Of a DNA stretch of 64,000 bases, positions 32,959 to 41,270 are shown piece by piece (the first letter of the stretch is position 1; each line of letters begins with the position of its first letter). The position numbers and the translations under genes are program-made. The DNA comes from Lachnospiraceae bacterium V9D3004 (GTDB taxonomy: Bacteria; Bacillota; Clostridia; Lachnospirales; Lachnospiraceae): positions 434,001 to 498,000 of the forward strand of contig JHWW01000001.1 in NCBI GenBank assembly GCA_000621985.1, in the 5' to 3' direction. The notes beneath the pieces were generated by a model that made no database searches, was not told where the DNA came from, and saw nothing but the letters and a program-made list of their open reading frames with translations.

Positions 32959-34584
32959 TTAAAATTCAAATAGATGCTTTAAACCATATCTCATAAGCTC
33001 ACCTGGAGAGACCTGGTCGAATATATATTTGTCAGAATTGAAAAGAATTTCATTTTCGTATAATTTTTCAAAGATATATATGTTTGCTTCAGAAAATCCT
33101 GTGATCGTGTTCGAGAAGTCACTTGGATGGTAATCATTTTTAATAGAAGCGATTTTAGTTAAAATATATTTACTGTTGATGATTTCGTCTTCTACTATAC
33201 TTGATATATCTTCAGGATTCTTGTGTATTTTTGTTAGTATGGTGTAAAATAATGATGATATCAATATACCATTATAGGTGCAAGCTTTTACGAACTCATC
33301 TTTAGATTTATCGATTGAATCATCTAAGGACATATTTGAGGGAGAAAAGACATCACTAACTAATTGTAATGTACTTTCGTTGGCAAAAAGATTTTTGCTA
33401 AAGACAAAATCGTAGCTTGCAAATTGTGATAATACTTCAAGCATTTTTTTATACGTATCTACGCATGAATCAAATGATGACATCAACGGTGATATTATAG
33501 TGTTGTGATCGCATTTGTTCTCGCATGCTGTACTTAATGGATCTACAAAAGATGACAGTATATCATAGGTCTTTACAAGATTTTTGTTGGCGGCAATTCT
33601 CATATTATAACTGAGCGAAAACATTCTTTCTGATAAGTAAATCAGGGTGATATAATCAATGTTAAGCTGAGGTTTCTCAGTGTTAAATTGGTTAGTGTAA
33701 TTATTGAGATTTTTGCAGTAGGATGATAATCTATCGCTAATCTCTTTAAAATTATGGTTCTCATAATATAATTGGTCAAATATCACTGAGCCTATGTTTG
33801 ATTCATCAACAACATGATAGTTAAATCTGGGTCGTTCCTTGTTATCTGGCAGAGCACTTGAAAAAACAATGGGTTCCATTATGTGATCTCCATTGTGATT
33901 ATTAGCGTCTTCTGACCATTCGTAGTCATAGTCATCGTAATCAAGACGGATCAATGCATCTTTTCTTGTATCTATCAATGCATGTTGGAATTCCTGGAAA
34001 CAAGGTTTGAACATCTTAAGTTTTTTATTTTCATTATGTTGATTCACTCCTAATATATATGCGTACGGATGTTTTTCGTAGAACGACTCTTTTGTAAGAA
34101 TTGTACTAAAATGTTTCGGATTACTTATTTTTTTACCTGACTTCACGAACTCCTTGATCGTACAAGGGGGAGTTGTTGTCCATTTGTGATGTATATACAT
34201 ATTAAGAAGTACGTCTGAATAATACGCTTCTAGTCGTTCTATGTCATCTTGATCGTCGTCCTGATCGCCATTTTGATTATCGTTCTGCTCGTCGTCCTGA
34301 TCGCCATCTTGATTATCGTTCTGATCATCGTCCTGATTTAAATCTTTATTGTCGTTCTGATCGCCTTCTTGATTGTCATCCTGATCGTTGTCTTGATTGT
34401 CGAGCTGATTATTAGAAATATAATTGGGGTGACTTGCTTCATATACATACTTACAGCATTCTTCGAATAATTCTCTCAGGGTCATGTCAGACAAAGAATT
34501 AGAATTATGCTCCTGCATAAAAGCAGAATAGATATATTCTGACAAATCGCTATTCAGTAGCTTGGTACATGGGAAATAGTTCAT
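32959..34584 (-). CDS. Large protein of unknown function with Asp/Asn/Gln repeat tract
   Basis: 541 residues from ATG 34584, which follows AGGAGG. There is no signal peptide or membrane segment. Residues about 60-110 form a low-complexity tract of NDNQ/DQDD-type repeats. After it, IKEFVKSGKKISNPKHFSTI and PYAYILGVNQHNENKKLKMF look like an ordered domain, and the C-terminal half is helical. I do not recognise the family. The gene has its own transcription unit between the HTH gene and the replication ATPase module, on the opposite strand. Confidence 0.75.
   Translation of the reverse strand: MNYFPCTKLLNSDLSEYIYSAFMQEHNSNSLSDMTLRELFEECCKYVYEASHPNYISNNQLDNQDNDQDDNQEGDQNDNKDLNQDDDQNDNQDGDQDDEQNDNQNGDQDDDQDDIERLEAYYSDVLLNMYIHHKWTTTPPCTIKEFVKSGKKISNPKHFSTILTKESFYEKHPYAYILGVNQHNENKKLKMFKPCFQEFQHALIDTRKDALIRLDYDDYDYEWSEDANNHNGDHIMEPIVFSSALPDNKERPRFNYHVVDESNIGSVIFDQLYYENHNFKEISDRLSSYCKNLNNYTNQFNTEKPQLNIDYITLIYLSERMFSLSYNMRIAANKNLVKTYDILSSFVDPLSTACENKCDHNTIISPLMSSFDSCVDTYKKMLEVLSQFASYDFVFSKNLFANESTLQLVSDVFSPSNMSLDDSIDKSKDEFVKACTYNGILISSLFYTILTKIHKNPEDISSIVEDEIINSKYILTKIASIKNDYHPSDFSNTITGFSEANIYIFEKLYENEILFNSDKYIFDQVSPGELMRYGLKHLFEF
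34245..34405. repeat. Low-complexity repeat encoding the DQN tract
   Basis: Short repeats such as GATCGCCATTTTGATTATCG and GATCGTCGTCCTGATC alternate here in multiples of three bases, encoding the acidic/amide tract of the minus-strand protein. Slippage would change tract length without breaking the frame. Confidence 0.8.
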
Positions 34585-34786
34585 ATTATGCCTCCTAAAC
34601 ATTAAATTTTTCTAAAAATATTGTCTTACAATAATTGCGATAGCACTATGTATTGCATATATTCTGAATGATAGAATATTGTCTAAAATATAAGTTAGCA
34701 CAAAACTCGCTATATGTCAATAATGAAAAGGAATAACAAACCAAAATATAACACTAATAGAAATTTTAACTTTATAAGGAGTTTAT

Positions 34787-34873
34787 ATGGTATATCGTAG
34801 CGTGTTTCGAGCACCATTGCAACTAACCAAAATCCGTGCTATTATGTTTGCGAAAGGAGTTGATGAATTATGA
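34787..34873 (+). CDS. Micro-ORF (28 aa), coupled to the next
   Basis: MVYRSVFRAPLQLTKIRAIM then FAKGVDEL. AAGGAG ends 5 bases before ATG 34787, and the stop overlaps the start of the next small frame (ATGA). The peptide resembles nothing I know. It may be a leader that couples translation to downstream genes. Confidence 0.35.
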   Translation: MVYRSVFRAPLQLTKIRAIMFAKGVDEL

Positions 34874-35028
34874 TTTTTAGATATGAAAAACCGAAGTTGG
34901 AACGACGAGACCTCAGTTATCTCTTCAGGAGTTCGGATTTCTACGGTTCATGGACATTAATAAGGAAGGAGAAAAAATATGAAAATATTAAGAAAAGAAA
35001 AAAATCAAGAAAACTGGAAGAGAATTAA
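34870..35028 (+). CDS. Micro-ORF (52 aa) overlapping the replication ATPase start
   Basis: A very basic peptide: MIFRYEKPKLERRDLSYLFR at the N-terminus and KKRKKSRKLEEN at the C-terminus. AAAGGAG lies 10 bases upstream. Its end overlaps the first 50 bases of the ATPase gene in another frame. It could be real and translationally coupled, or a chance frame. Confidence 0.3.
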   Translation: MIFRYEKPKLERRDLSYLFRSSDFYGSWTLIRKEKKYENIKKRKKSRKLEEN

Positions 35029-36769
35029 AGAAGATGCAATGAGAGGACTGTTGGAGTCAGAAAACGCTAATAATGAGGCCATAGCTTTTAGTGATTCTGG
35101 CATTCTGTTCGAAGGGAAAAAAATCTGTAATTTTTTGGTGAATTGTTCGCGCGTAATACATGTAACGGACATCTATAGTGATGTAAAGCATTATTTAGTT
35201 GAACTAGAAATATTGCTATGCGATGAAACAGAAGTCATTGTATGCGAGATTGGCTACGATGAGCTAGCAACTATTGACTATCAGGGAGATATAGATTACC
35301 ACCTTTGTATTGATTATTCGCTGAAATCTCGTGACAGCAGAAGCAAGATTGCAAAACATATTAAGAGAATGATGCCTCGGCTTGAAACTAGTTATCGTGT
35401 TGTGGTGAGCAAGTTAGGGTGGTTTACGTATAAAGGGAAACATATGTATGCTGCTGGGAACCGCATAATAGGTCAATGTGATGAAGTGGAGGTTACGACA
35501 TCGGATGAGCTCCAATCGTTTGTACTAGAATATCCTGATTGTGCGCCAAATGATGTAAATCGTGTTATTTCCGAGCTTCTTAAACAGTACATAGAACTAT
35601 ATCCTGGCAAGAGTGTAATACTACTATTGAATTTGATTGTTGGGATTTTTCGTACGTTATATTTGGAGGCTGGTGTTCCTATAAGGTTTTGTCTCTTCAT
35701 CGTTGGCGAGAATCAGACTTACAAGACAACTATTGCTAGTTATGGGAGTTCGATTTACAATCGCTTATCTGATGTCGAGGCACACCTACATAACTTTACC
35801 AGTACATCAGTGAGATTGCTGAATGAATTGGATATTGAGAAAGACATGGTCAGTATCGTTGACGACCTCAACAAATCGGATTCAGCAGTCACTGAGCGTA
35901 AACAGACTGAAATTATTAGCATGCTGATCCGCGTAGGGGCGAATAATGTATCAAGGAAAACGATGGCTGGATGCAGTGAAGTAAAGGGTCAGACATTATT
36001 CTGTGGTGAATATAATCTTAAGAATGCGTCTACAAATAATAGACTTATTTTGTTAAATTTTTTAAAGAAGGATATAGATAAAACTAAACTTACCAATTTT
36101 GAGAAACAGTCGGACTATTTGGGACTGTTTGTTGAGCGACTAATCATCTGGGCATCCGAAAATTATAACAAAATAATAGCTCGTTTACAATACGAACATG
36201 AGCTTTATGATAGAGAGCGTGGAAAGACTGAAACATATCAGGAGCGTATGAATTACAATTTCTTTGTCTTAGGTACAGCGTATGATATTCTACGAATGTT
36301 TTTAACGGATCAGGGTTTCTCGTTGGATTTTTTGTGTTCTGAATCTGACGTTGAGGCATGGCTAGGGAATGTCTTTGAGACACAGGTTCGATTGTTGGAA
36401 TTAGATGGACGAAAAGAGATCGATTATGTGGCTGATACATACGAAATGTTAGAATATTTTTATGAGGACGCTGTGACACATAAAAAACCTAAAGATGTAT
36501 GGAAAAAGAAAGTGTATCATGACGAAGATGCGGGTTTGATCTATATTCTAGGGGATTTCTTGGTGGAACTTGTTGAAAGAAAACGCGGAAAGGTTGTTTC
36601 TGTTTATCAGATTGCAAATCAGTTTGATGCATTGGGGTTGCTTGTAAAACACAAAGACAAAAATGGCAGCAGGACCATAGCAATCGCTAAAAAGCGAGCT
36701 TATTGCATTAAGTATGGCGCTTGGGCAGATTATGTGCGTGAGAACTATGCTTCTGATTCTTACGATTAA
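34979..36769 (+). CDS. DUF927-like P-loop ATPase, probable element replication/helicase protein
   Basis: 596 residues. The N-terminal 190 residues are mixed alpha/beta (RVVVSKLGWFTYKGKHMYAA). The ATPase has Walker A FIVGENQTYKTTIASYG at about 240-257 and Walker B-like DMVSIVDDLNKSD at about 298, then VKGQTLFCGEYNL and NRLILLNFLKKD. This order resembles DUF927/superfamily-3-like helicases of mobile elements. A C-terminal winged helix is likely (VSVYQIANQFDALGLLVKHK). AAGGAAGGAG precedes the ATG. It lies immediately before the integrase, and may allow replication of the excised circle. Confidence 0.72.
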   Translation: MKILRKEKNQENWKRIKEDAMRGLLESENANNEAIAFSDSGILFEGKKICNFLVNCSRVIHVTDIYSDVKHYLVELEILLCDETEVIVCEIGYDELATIDYQGDIDYHLCIDYSLKSRDSRSKIAKHIKRMMPRLETSYRVVVSKLGWFTYKGKHMYAAGNRIIGQCDEVEVTTSDELQSFVLEYPDCAPNDVNRVISELLKQYIELYPGKSVILLLNLIVGIFRTLYLEAGVPIRFCLFIVGENQTYKTTIASYGSSIYNRLSDVEAHLHNFTSTSVRLLNELDIEKDMVSIVDDLNKSDSAVTERKQTEIISMLIRVGANNVSRKTMAGCSEVKGQTLFCGEYNLKNASTNNRLILLNFLKKDIDKTKLTNFEKQSDYLGLFVERLIIWASENYNKIIARLQYEHELYDRERGKTETYQERMNYNFFVLGTAYDILRMFLTDQGFSLDFLCSESDVEAWLGNVFETQVRLLELDGRKEIDYVADTYEMLEYFYEDAVTHKKPKDVWKKKVYHDEDAGLIYILGDFLVELVERKRGKVVSVYQIANQFDALGLLVKHKDKNGSRTIAIAKKRAYCIKYGAWADYVRENYASDSYD

Positions 36770-36821
36770 TAAAGTATATTTAAATGATTTGATGTAATGC
36801 ATTAAGAGGGGAGGTGATTTC

Positions 36822-38234
36822 GTGGCAGTTCCATTGCTCAAACAAATATCTATAACAGACATACAGGAGCAGATTCTGGAGCTGTCACGTCAGATCTCCT
36901 CCTTGGAAAAACAGACGGTTAATGGTACAATATCATCAGCTGGTACTGCATATTATGAAGTTATGCAAAAGGAGCGATTCAAATTAATAGAAGAACTTGT
37001 GCTGTCCGTACATACTAATGCTATTCAGAATGGCACAATAACCAAGAATGGTAAGGAAAAAGTATACTATCAAACCAGGGTCAGGGGATTAAAAACTCCG
37101 CCAAGATGCTATTCTTATGAGAAATTGATCATTAAGCTGTATGAGCACTACTTCGATAATGCCGCTTTAACAGATTATTCTTTTAAGGCAGTATTTGAGA
37201 CTGCGCTTAATGAGAAGATCAGGACAGAAGCACCTAAAGAGAAGACCATCAGGGATTACAATAGCTCATACAAGGCATTTATAGAGCCTTCATTTGGTGA
37301 ACGTGACATTAGATTCATAACAGCATCTGAACTAAAGGAATATATCCAGATCACCACGAGAGTACATAATCTTACAAAAAAACGCTTCTATAAGTTCAAA
37401 GGAGTGCTTAACCTTGTATTCAACTATGCGACAAATCCTGAACACATGATTATTTCACATAATATTATGCCTGTTGATAATGCGATTTTCAGGAAGAATA
37501 TCCATGCATCTGTATATAAACCTGAAGATAAGGCATTCACTAATGAAGACATTAAGTGTATTCGAGAGTATCTATGGGAGCGTGTATCGAAGCTCAGGTA
37601 TGATGTGAATGGATATGCTATCCTTTTCTCATCTCATACTGGAGTCAGGCAGGGAGAGATCCCTTCCCTAAAATGGTCGGATGTGGACTTGGATGATGGA
37701 CTGATTCACATTCATTCGCAGCAGAATGACGAGATACGTAATGGTGAGAAATATTATTACTATAATCCGACTACCAAGAACGAGAAGGGTGAAGGCAAGG
37801 ATGGTCGTTATATCCCACTAACCAATGAAGTCAGGCATATCTTAAATGAACTGAAATCGAAGCAGGAGTTGTTAGGCATTGACTCTGAATGGGTGTTCGC
37901 AAAGGAGGACGGGGATTGGATCACAACGGTTGGTTATTATGAGAGCTTATACAGACTATGTACAGAAAAGCTTCACCTGAACCTCAGCAATAACCATGCT
38001 TTTAGGATTGCGCTTAATTCTTACGTTCTTATACCGATGGGTCTTGAAGCCCCTGAAAGAGCACGTATACTCGGTCACTCCGTAGAGACTAATCTGAAGT
38101 ACTACACATTCTCCCGAGAGAAGGAATACCTTCACGAGATTGGCAGTATGTGGGACAGATTTAACGATGATAATAACAGTCTTGCAGGGGTAAACCGGGG
38201 TCAACCACTTGCAATACAAAAAACAAACCCCTGA
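36822..38234 (+). CDS. Tyrosine-type site-specific integrase
   Basis: 470 residues. The N-terminal coiled region (IQEQILELSRQISSLEKQTV) is followed by an arm and core-binding domain (about 120-210). The catalytic domain shows Arg in SSHTGVRQGEIPSLKWSDVD, HAFR as the HxxR pair, then His in ILGHSVETNLKYYTFSR with the nucleophile Tyr. It catalyses integration and excision at tRNA-Leu. The start is GTG 36822 with GGGGAGGTG upstream. Its 3' end carries the right arm-type repeats, only 40 bp from the attR core. Confidence 0.92.
   Translation: MAVPLLKQISITDIQEQILELSRQISSLEKQTVNGTISSAGTAYYEVMQKERFKLIEELVLSVHTNAIQNGTITKNGKEKVYYQTRVRGLKTPPRCYSYEKLIIKLYEHYFDNAALTDYSFKAVFETALNEKIRTEAPKEKTIRDYNSSYKAFIEPSFGERDIRFITASELKEYIQITTRVHNLTKKRFYKFKGVLNLVFNYATNPEHMIISHNIMPVDNAIFRKNIHASVYKPEDKAFTNEDIKCIREYLWERVSKLRYDVNGYAILFSSHTGVRQGEIPSLKWSDVDLDDGLIHIHSQQNDEIRNGEKYYYYNPTTKNEKGEGKDGRYIPLTNEVRHILNELKSKQELLGIDSEWVFAKEDGDWITTVGYYESLYRLCTEKLHLNLSNNHAFRIALNSYVLIPMGLEAPERARILGHSVETNLKYYTFSREKEYLHEIGSMWDRFNDDNNSLAGVNRGQPLAIQKTNP
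38187..38208. repeat. Right arm-type integrase sites
   Basis: GGGGTAAACC (38187-38196) and GGGGTCAACCAC (38197-38208) mirror the two GTGGGTAAACCA copies at the left end. They lie inside the last codons of the integrase gene. Confidence 0.55.
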
Positions 38235-38262
38235 GAACCGCTAATTCTCAAGGGTTTAAGCA
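38226..38262 (+). terminator. Intrinsic terminator of the integrase gene
   Basis: AACCCCTGAGAA pairs with TTCTCAAGGGTT with one mismatch, followed by a loose T-run. Confidence 0.7.
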
Positions 38263-38274
38263 TTTTTCTATCAA

Positions 38275-38296
38275 TGCGGAAGATGGGACTTGAACC
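38275..38296. other. attR: 22-bp core at the 3' end of tRNA-Leu
   Basis: Identical to 16792-16813. Here the core is part of the intact tRNA-Leu gene, so integration restored the tRNA. Confidence 0.85.
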
Positions 38297-38359
38297 CACA
38301 CGAGCTAACCGCCCACAAGATCCTTAGTCTTGCTCGTCTACCAGTTCCGACACTTCCGC
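38275..38359 (-). tRNA. tRNA-Leu(AAG)
   Basis: 85 bases on the minus strand. The acceptor GCGGAAG pairs with CTTCCGC, the anticodon stem is CAAGA/TCTTG with loop CTAAGGA (anticodon AAG), a long class II variable arm follows, and the T-arm contains GGGTTCAAGTCCC. CCA is not encoded. It is the integration target of the element to its left. Confidence 0.92.
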
Positions 38360-38475
38360 GAACCGCGTCAAAATCTCAACGCAAGTGATATTATAGCAAA
38401 GCATTTCATGCTTGTCAACATAAAATTTGTTTATTTTCTCTTAATATAGTTAAGATAAAATTTAGGTTTGGAAAC

Positions 38476-38504
38476 TGTGAAAATTCTGTGAATTGCTGTA
38501 TAAT
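38476..38504 (+). promoter_or_regulatory. Possible promoter of the sensor operon
   Basis: TATAAT lies at 38499-38504, 46 bases before the first sensor gene; the -35 (around CTGTGA) is poor. Two CTGTGAA-like repeats lie just upstream (38475 and 38486). Confidence 0.35.
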
Positions 38505-38549
38505 AAAACAGTATACACCCTTTAGAAATAATGGAAGTACGGAGATAAT

Positions 38550-39884
38550 ATGAACAGATTAAAACCCGGAAAAAGGAATATTGCAATATATGTTTCGGTG
38601 GTAACAGTGATTCTTATATTACTGATCGCCAACTTCTATGCAATGTACAGCAATACATGGAAGAATCTCGTCGATACAAGACAGACTCTTGTATCGAAAG
38701 AAGCGGAAGAAGTTAATAATCTGCTTACCGAGAGCTTTGATTCCGTGCGCATTGCCGCTTACGAGATCGGAATTATGCAGGAAGAAGGACAGAGTAATGA
38801 CGAGATACTTAAGTATCTGGAACGTCATACGGAAGTATACGAGAAGGCTGTAGACCACTCGTACGAGGGATTGTATGGGGTATTTGACGGGGAATATCTT
38901 GATGGTATCGGATGGGAACCGGAGCCGGGATATGTACCCGAGAACAGACCCTGGTATACTACCGCACTCAAAGCTGACGGCAAGGTGGTCATGGTAAGGC
39001 CTTATGTGGACTCGATGACCAACACGATAAGAATGTCCATAAGTGCGCTTTTGGCAGATAAAAAGAGCGTTGTTGCTCTTGATGTCACGATGGATGCGAT
39101 CCAGAGTCTGGTTGAAGATAATACTGTAAAGAACGGATGGAGATACATGATGATACTCGATGACGAGGGTAATGTTGTAGCTCACTCCGATGAAGAAGAG
39201 ATCGGCAAAGCCTACAGTGATGATAATAATAAATTAGGTAATGAGATATTCAGTAAGATGAAGAGTGATGATGTATTTGAAGTAAAGTATGATCGTCAGA
39301 CATTCATAGCATTTGCCGGTAATATTGAAAATGATATGCATATCGTATCGCTGATCGAAAAGGGAGAGATGAGGCTTCTCCTTAACAGGATAGTGATATT
39401 GTTTGTATTAACATTGCTGCTTGTATTCGGTATCATATTTGTATTATTCAGGATACTGAAGAAAGGAAAAGTGGAGACGGTCAATCTTGAACATCAGATC
39501 AATGCCATATCCCAGATATACGTTTCAATGTATATATTTAATATAAAAAATGATACATTCAGGGTAATATCGAATTCGATTGACGGTTATAAACAGGCTT
39601 TTGAGATCAACGCTGAGAATGCGAATGCACAGTATCTGTTAAGAAAAGTAATGGATAATATTACTAATGATAGATTTAAAAGAAGTATGTATGAATTTAT
39701 CGAATTATCGACACTTGAAGAGAGAATCAAAGAAAAGAAACTTTTGACCAAAGAATTCATGAATTACAAGAATGTCAAGTGTCTTGCACGTTTTGTCCCG
39801 GTTGAGTGGGATGAGAACGGCGATCTGGAATCCGTAATGTGGATGGTAGAGATAACCGATGAAAGGAATGACGGAGCAAAATGA
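38550..39884 (+). CDS. Membrane sensor with dCache-type extracellular domain and PAS-like C-terminus, no output domain
   Basis: 444 residues. A transmembrane helix at about 11-32 (IYVSVVTVILILLIANFY), an extracellular dCache region (NRPWYTTALKADGKVVMVRP, then TNTIRMSISALL), and a second helix at about 272-295 (RIVILFVLTLLLVFGIIFVL) lead to a cytoplasmic PAS-like domain (SQIYVSMYIFNIKNDTFRVI). It ends where a GGDEF domain normally follows. The stop overlaps the start of the next gene (ATGA), which is also a cache protein, so the two may act as partners. Ligand unknown. Confidence 0.78.
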   Translation: MNRLKPGKRNIAIYVSVVTVILILLIANFYAMYSNTWKNLVDTRQTLVSKEAEEVNNLLTESFDSVRIAAYEIGIMQEEGQSNDEILKYLERHTEVYEKAVDHSYEGLYGVFDGEYLDGIGWEPEPGYVPENRPWYTTALKADGKVVMVRPYVDSMTNTIRMSISALLADKKSVVALDVTMDAIQSLVEDNTVKNGWRYMMILDDEGNVVAHSDEEEIGKAYSDDNNKLGNEIFSKMKSDDVFEVKYDRQTFIAFAGNIENDMHIVSLIEKGEMRLLLNRIVILFVLTLLLVFGIIFVLFRILKKGKVETVNLEHQINAISQIYVSMYIFNIKNDTFRVISNSIDGYKQAFEINAENANAQYLLRKVMDNITNDRFKRSMYEFIELSTLEERIKEKKLLTKEFMNYKNVKCLARFVPVEWDENGDLESVMWMVEITDERNDGAK

Positions 39885-41257
39885 AGCATAAGAGAATGAT
39901 AATGGTTCTTGTAATGCTGGTGTTGCTGTATGGAATATCGACGGTAGTGCATTATATTATCACAGAAAAAAACGGTTCTGCCGAAGAGGCATTCAATATT
40001 ATGCTTACCGATAGGATACATGATGCAATAGAAGCAAAACTTGAGGGCCCTGTGATGGTTGCAAAGGAGATGTCCGGCAATGTATTTGTACGTGAACTGA
40101 TCGATAAAGAGAGCACCATGAGCCAAGAAGAGATGACAAGGAGCATGAGATCATATCTTGCAGGCGTTAAAGGGGATACAGGCTGCGACACTGCGTATTT
40201 TATATCTGATAAGACAAAGAAGTATTACACTAATAAGGGGCTTAATAAAGTGATCAATACCGAGAAAGATCCTCATGACATATGGTACCGCATATTCGTT
40301 GGTAACGGACTTCAATACGGACTGGATGTTGATATTGACGAAGACGGGAATGATGAATGGACTGTATTTGTTAATGTCAGAATGGAAGATGAACATGACA
40401 GGTTTCTTGGTGTGTGCGGCGTGGGAATCAGAATATCAGAGATCCAGAACCTGCTCAGAAAATATGAAAATGATTATGGCATCAGAATAAAACTTGTCAA
40501 TCCGGACGGACTTGTACAGGTTGATACCAACACTACCAATATTGAGACAACATATTATGCCAATATCACAATGTCCGATACTGAAGATTACGTATATTTC
40601 GGATATTCTGAAGGCGGATTCGAGATCACAAAATACGTAAAAGAACTTGACTGGTTTCTTGTAGTGCAGAGCGAACAGGAGTTAAACGGTACCGGTGGTT
40701 TTGATCCTGCATTTCTGGTTGTGGGATTAATACTCTTTGTTATCGCTTCGGTATTTGTTGTGATAATACTCAGAAAAGTTGACCGCTATGCAGGTTATGA
40801 TTACGCTGATGATACGCAGACAGACGAAGTGACCGGACTTCATAACAGGAATTATTATAAAGCCGTTTACGGAGAACAGAAGTATTTTAATACTACCAGA
40901 TACAAGTCTGTTGCGATAATAGATATAGACAGTTTCAGTAATGCCAGAAAGAAGATGGATGGAGATGTGATACTTCAGTCTGTAACTGAATGCGCAAAAC
41001 GTGTCTTGGGAGAGGATTGCGAGATATTCAGATGGCGTGAAGATGAGTTTACGGTCTTTATGGACTGGTCAATAGAATTTGCCTATAACATATGCAACGA
41101 ATTCTGCAGGGAAGTTGAGAATGACGGCTATGTTACGGTATCTGTCGGAGTAACGGAAGTTGTTCTTTCGGATGCGATAATGAAGAATTATTATCGTGCC
41201 GCACAGGGATGCTTTCTTGTAAAAGAAATGGGAGGAAACGGCGTTAAACGTAAATAG
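39881..41257 (+). CDS. Cache-sensor protein with degenerate GGDEF domain
   Basis: 458 residues: a transmembrane helix at about 6-24, an extracellular cache domain (DTAYFISDKTKKYYTNKGLN, DIWYRIFVGNGLQYGLDVDI), a second helix at about 279-300, then a GGDEF-type domain. The active-site loop reads RWREDEFTVFM, so GGDEF has become REDEF, and the metal-site strand IDIDSFSNARKK is also altered. Diguanylate cyclase activity is therefore unlikely. It may bind GTP or act as a regulator of the intact cyclase that follows 13 bases downstream. Confidence 0.8.
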   Translation: MKHKRMIMVLVMLVLLYGISTVVHYIITEKNGSAEEAFNIMLTDRIHDAIEAKLEGPVMVAKEMSGNVFVRELIDKESTMSQEEMTRSMRSYLAGVKGDTGCDTAYFISDKTKKYYTNKGLNKVINTEKDPHDIWYRIFVGNGLQYGLDVDIDEDGNDEWTVFVNVRMEDEHDRFLGVCGVGIRISEIQNLLRKYENDYGIRIKLVNPDGLVQVDTNTTNIETTYYANITMSDTEDYVYFGYSEGGFEITKYVKELDWFLVVQSEQELNGTGGFDPAFLVVGLILFVIASVFVVIILRKVDRYAGYDYADDTQTDEVTGLHNRNYYKAVYGEQKYFNTTRYKSVAIIDIDSFSNARKKMDGDVILQSVTECAKRVLGEDCEIFRWREDEFTVFMDWSIEFAYNICNEFCREVENDGYVTVSVGVTEVVLSDAIMKNYYRAAQGCFLVKEMGGNGVKRK

Positions 41258-41270
41258 GGGGGACATTATT

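Larger units (their letters stand above)
16792..38296. mobile_element. Integrative (probably mobilizable) element in tRNA-Leu(AAG), about 21.5 kb
   Basis: A 22-bp direct repeat bounds the element. A tyrosine integrase lies 40 bp from the intact tRNA at the right end, and GGGTAAACC-type repeats lie 56 bp inside the left core and 67 bp inside the right core. Contents include a relaxase and its partner, a replication ATPase, two excisionase-like HTH proteins, a phage-style recombination module, a serine resolvase and a toxin-antitoxin pair. No type IV secretion or phage structural genes are present, so it would depend on a helper for transfer. Its left 4 kb holds an IS remnant and nested older att sites, indicating accretion. 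Confidence 0.85.
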
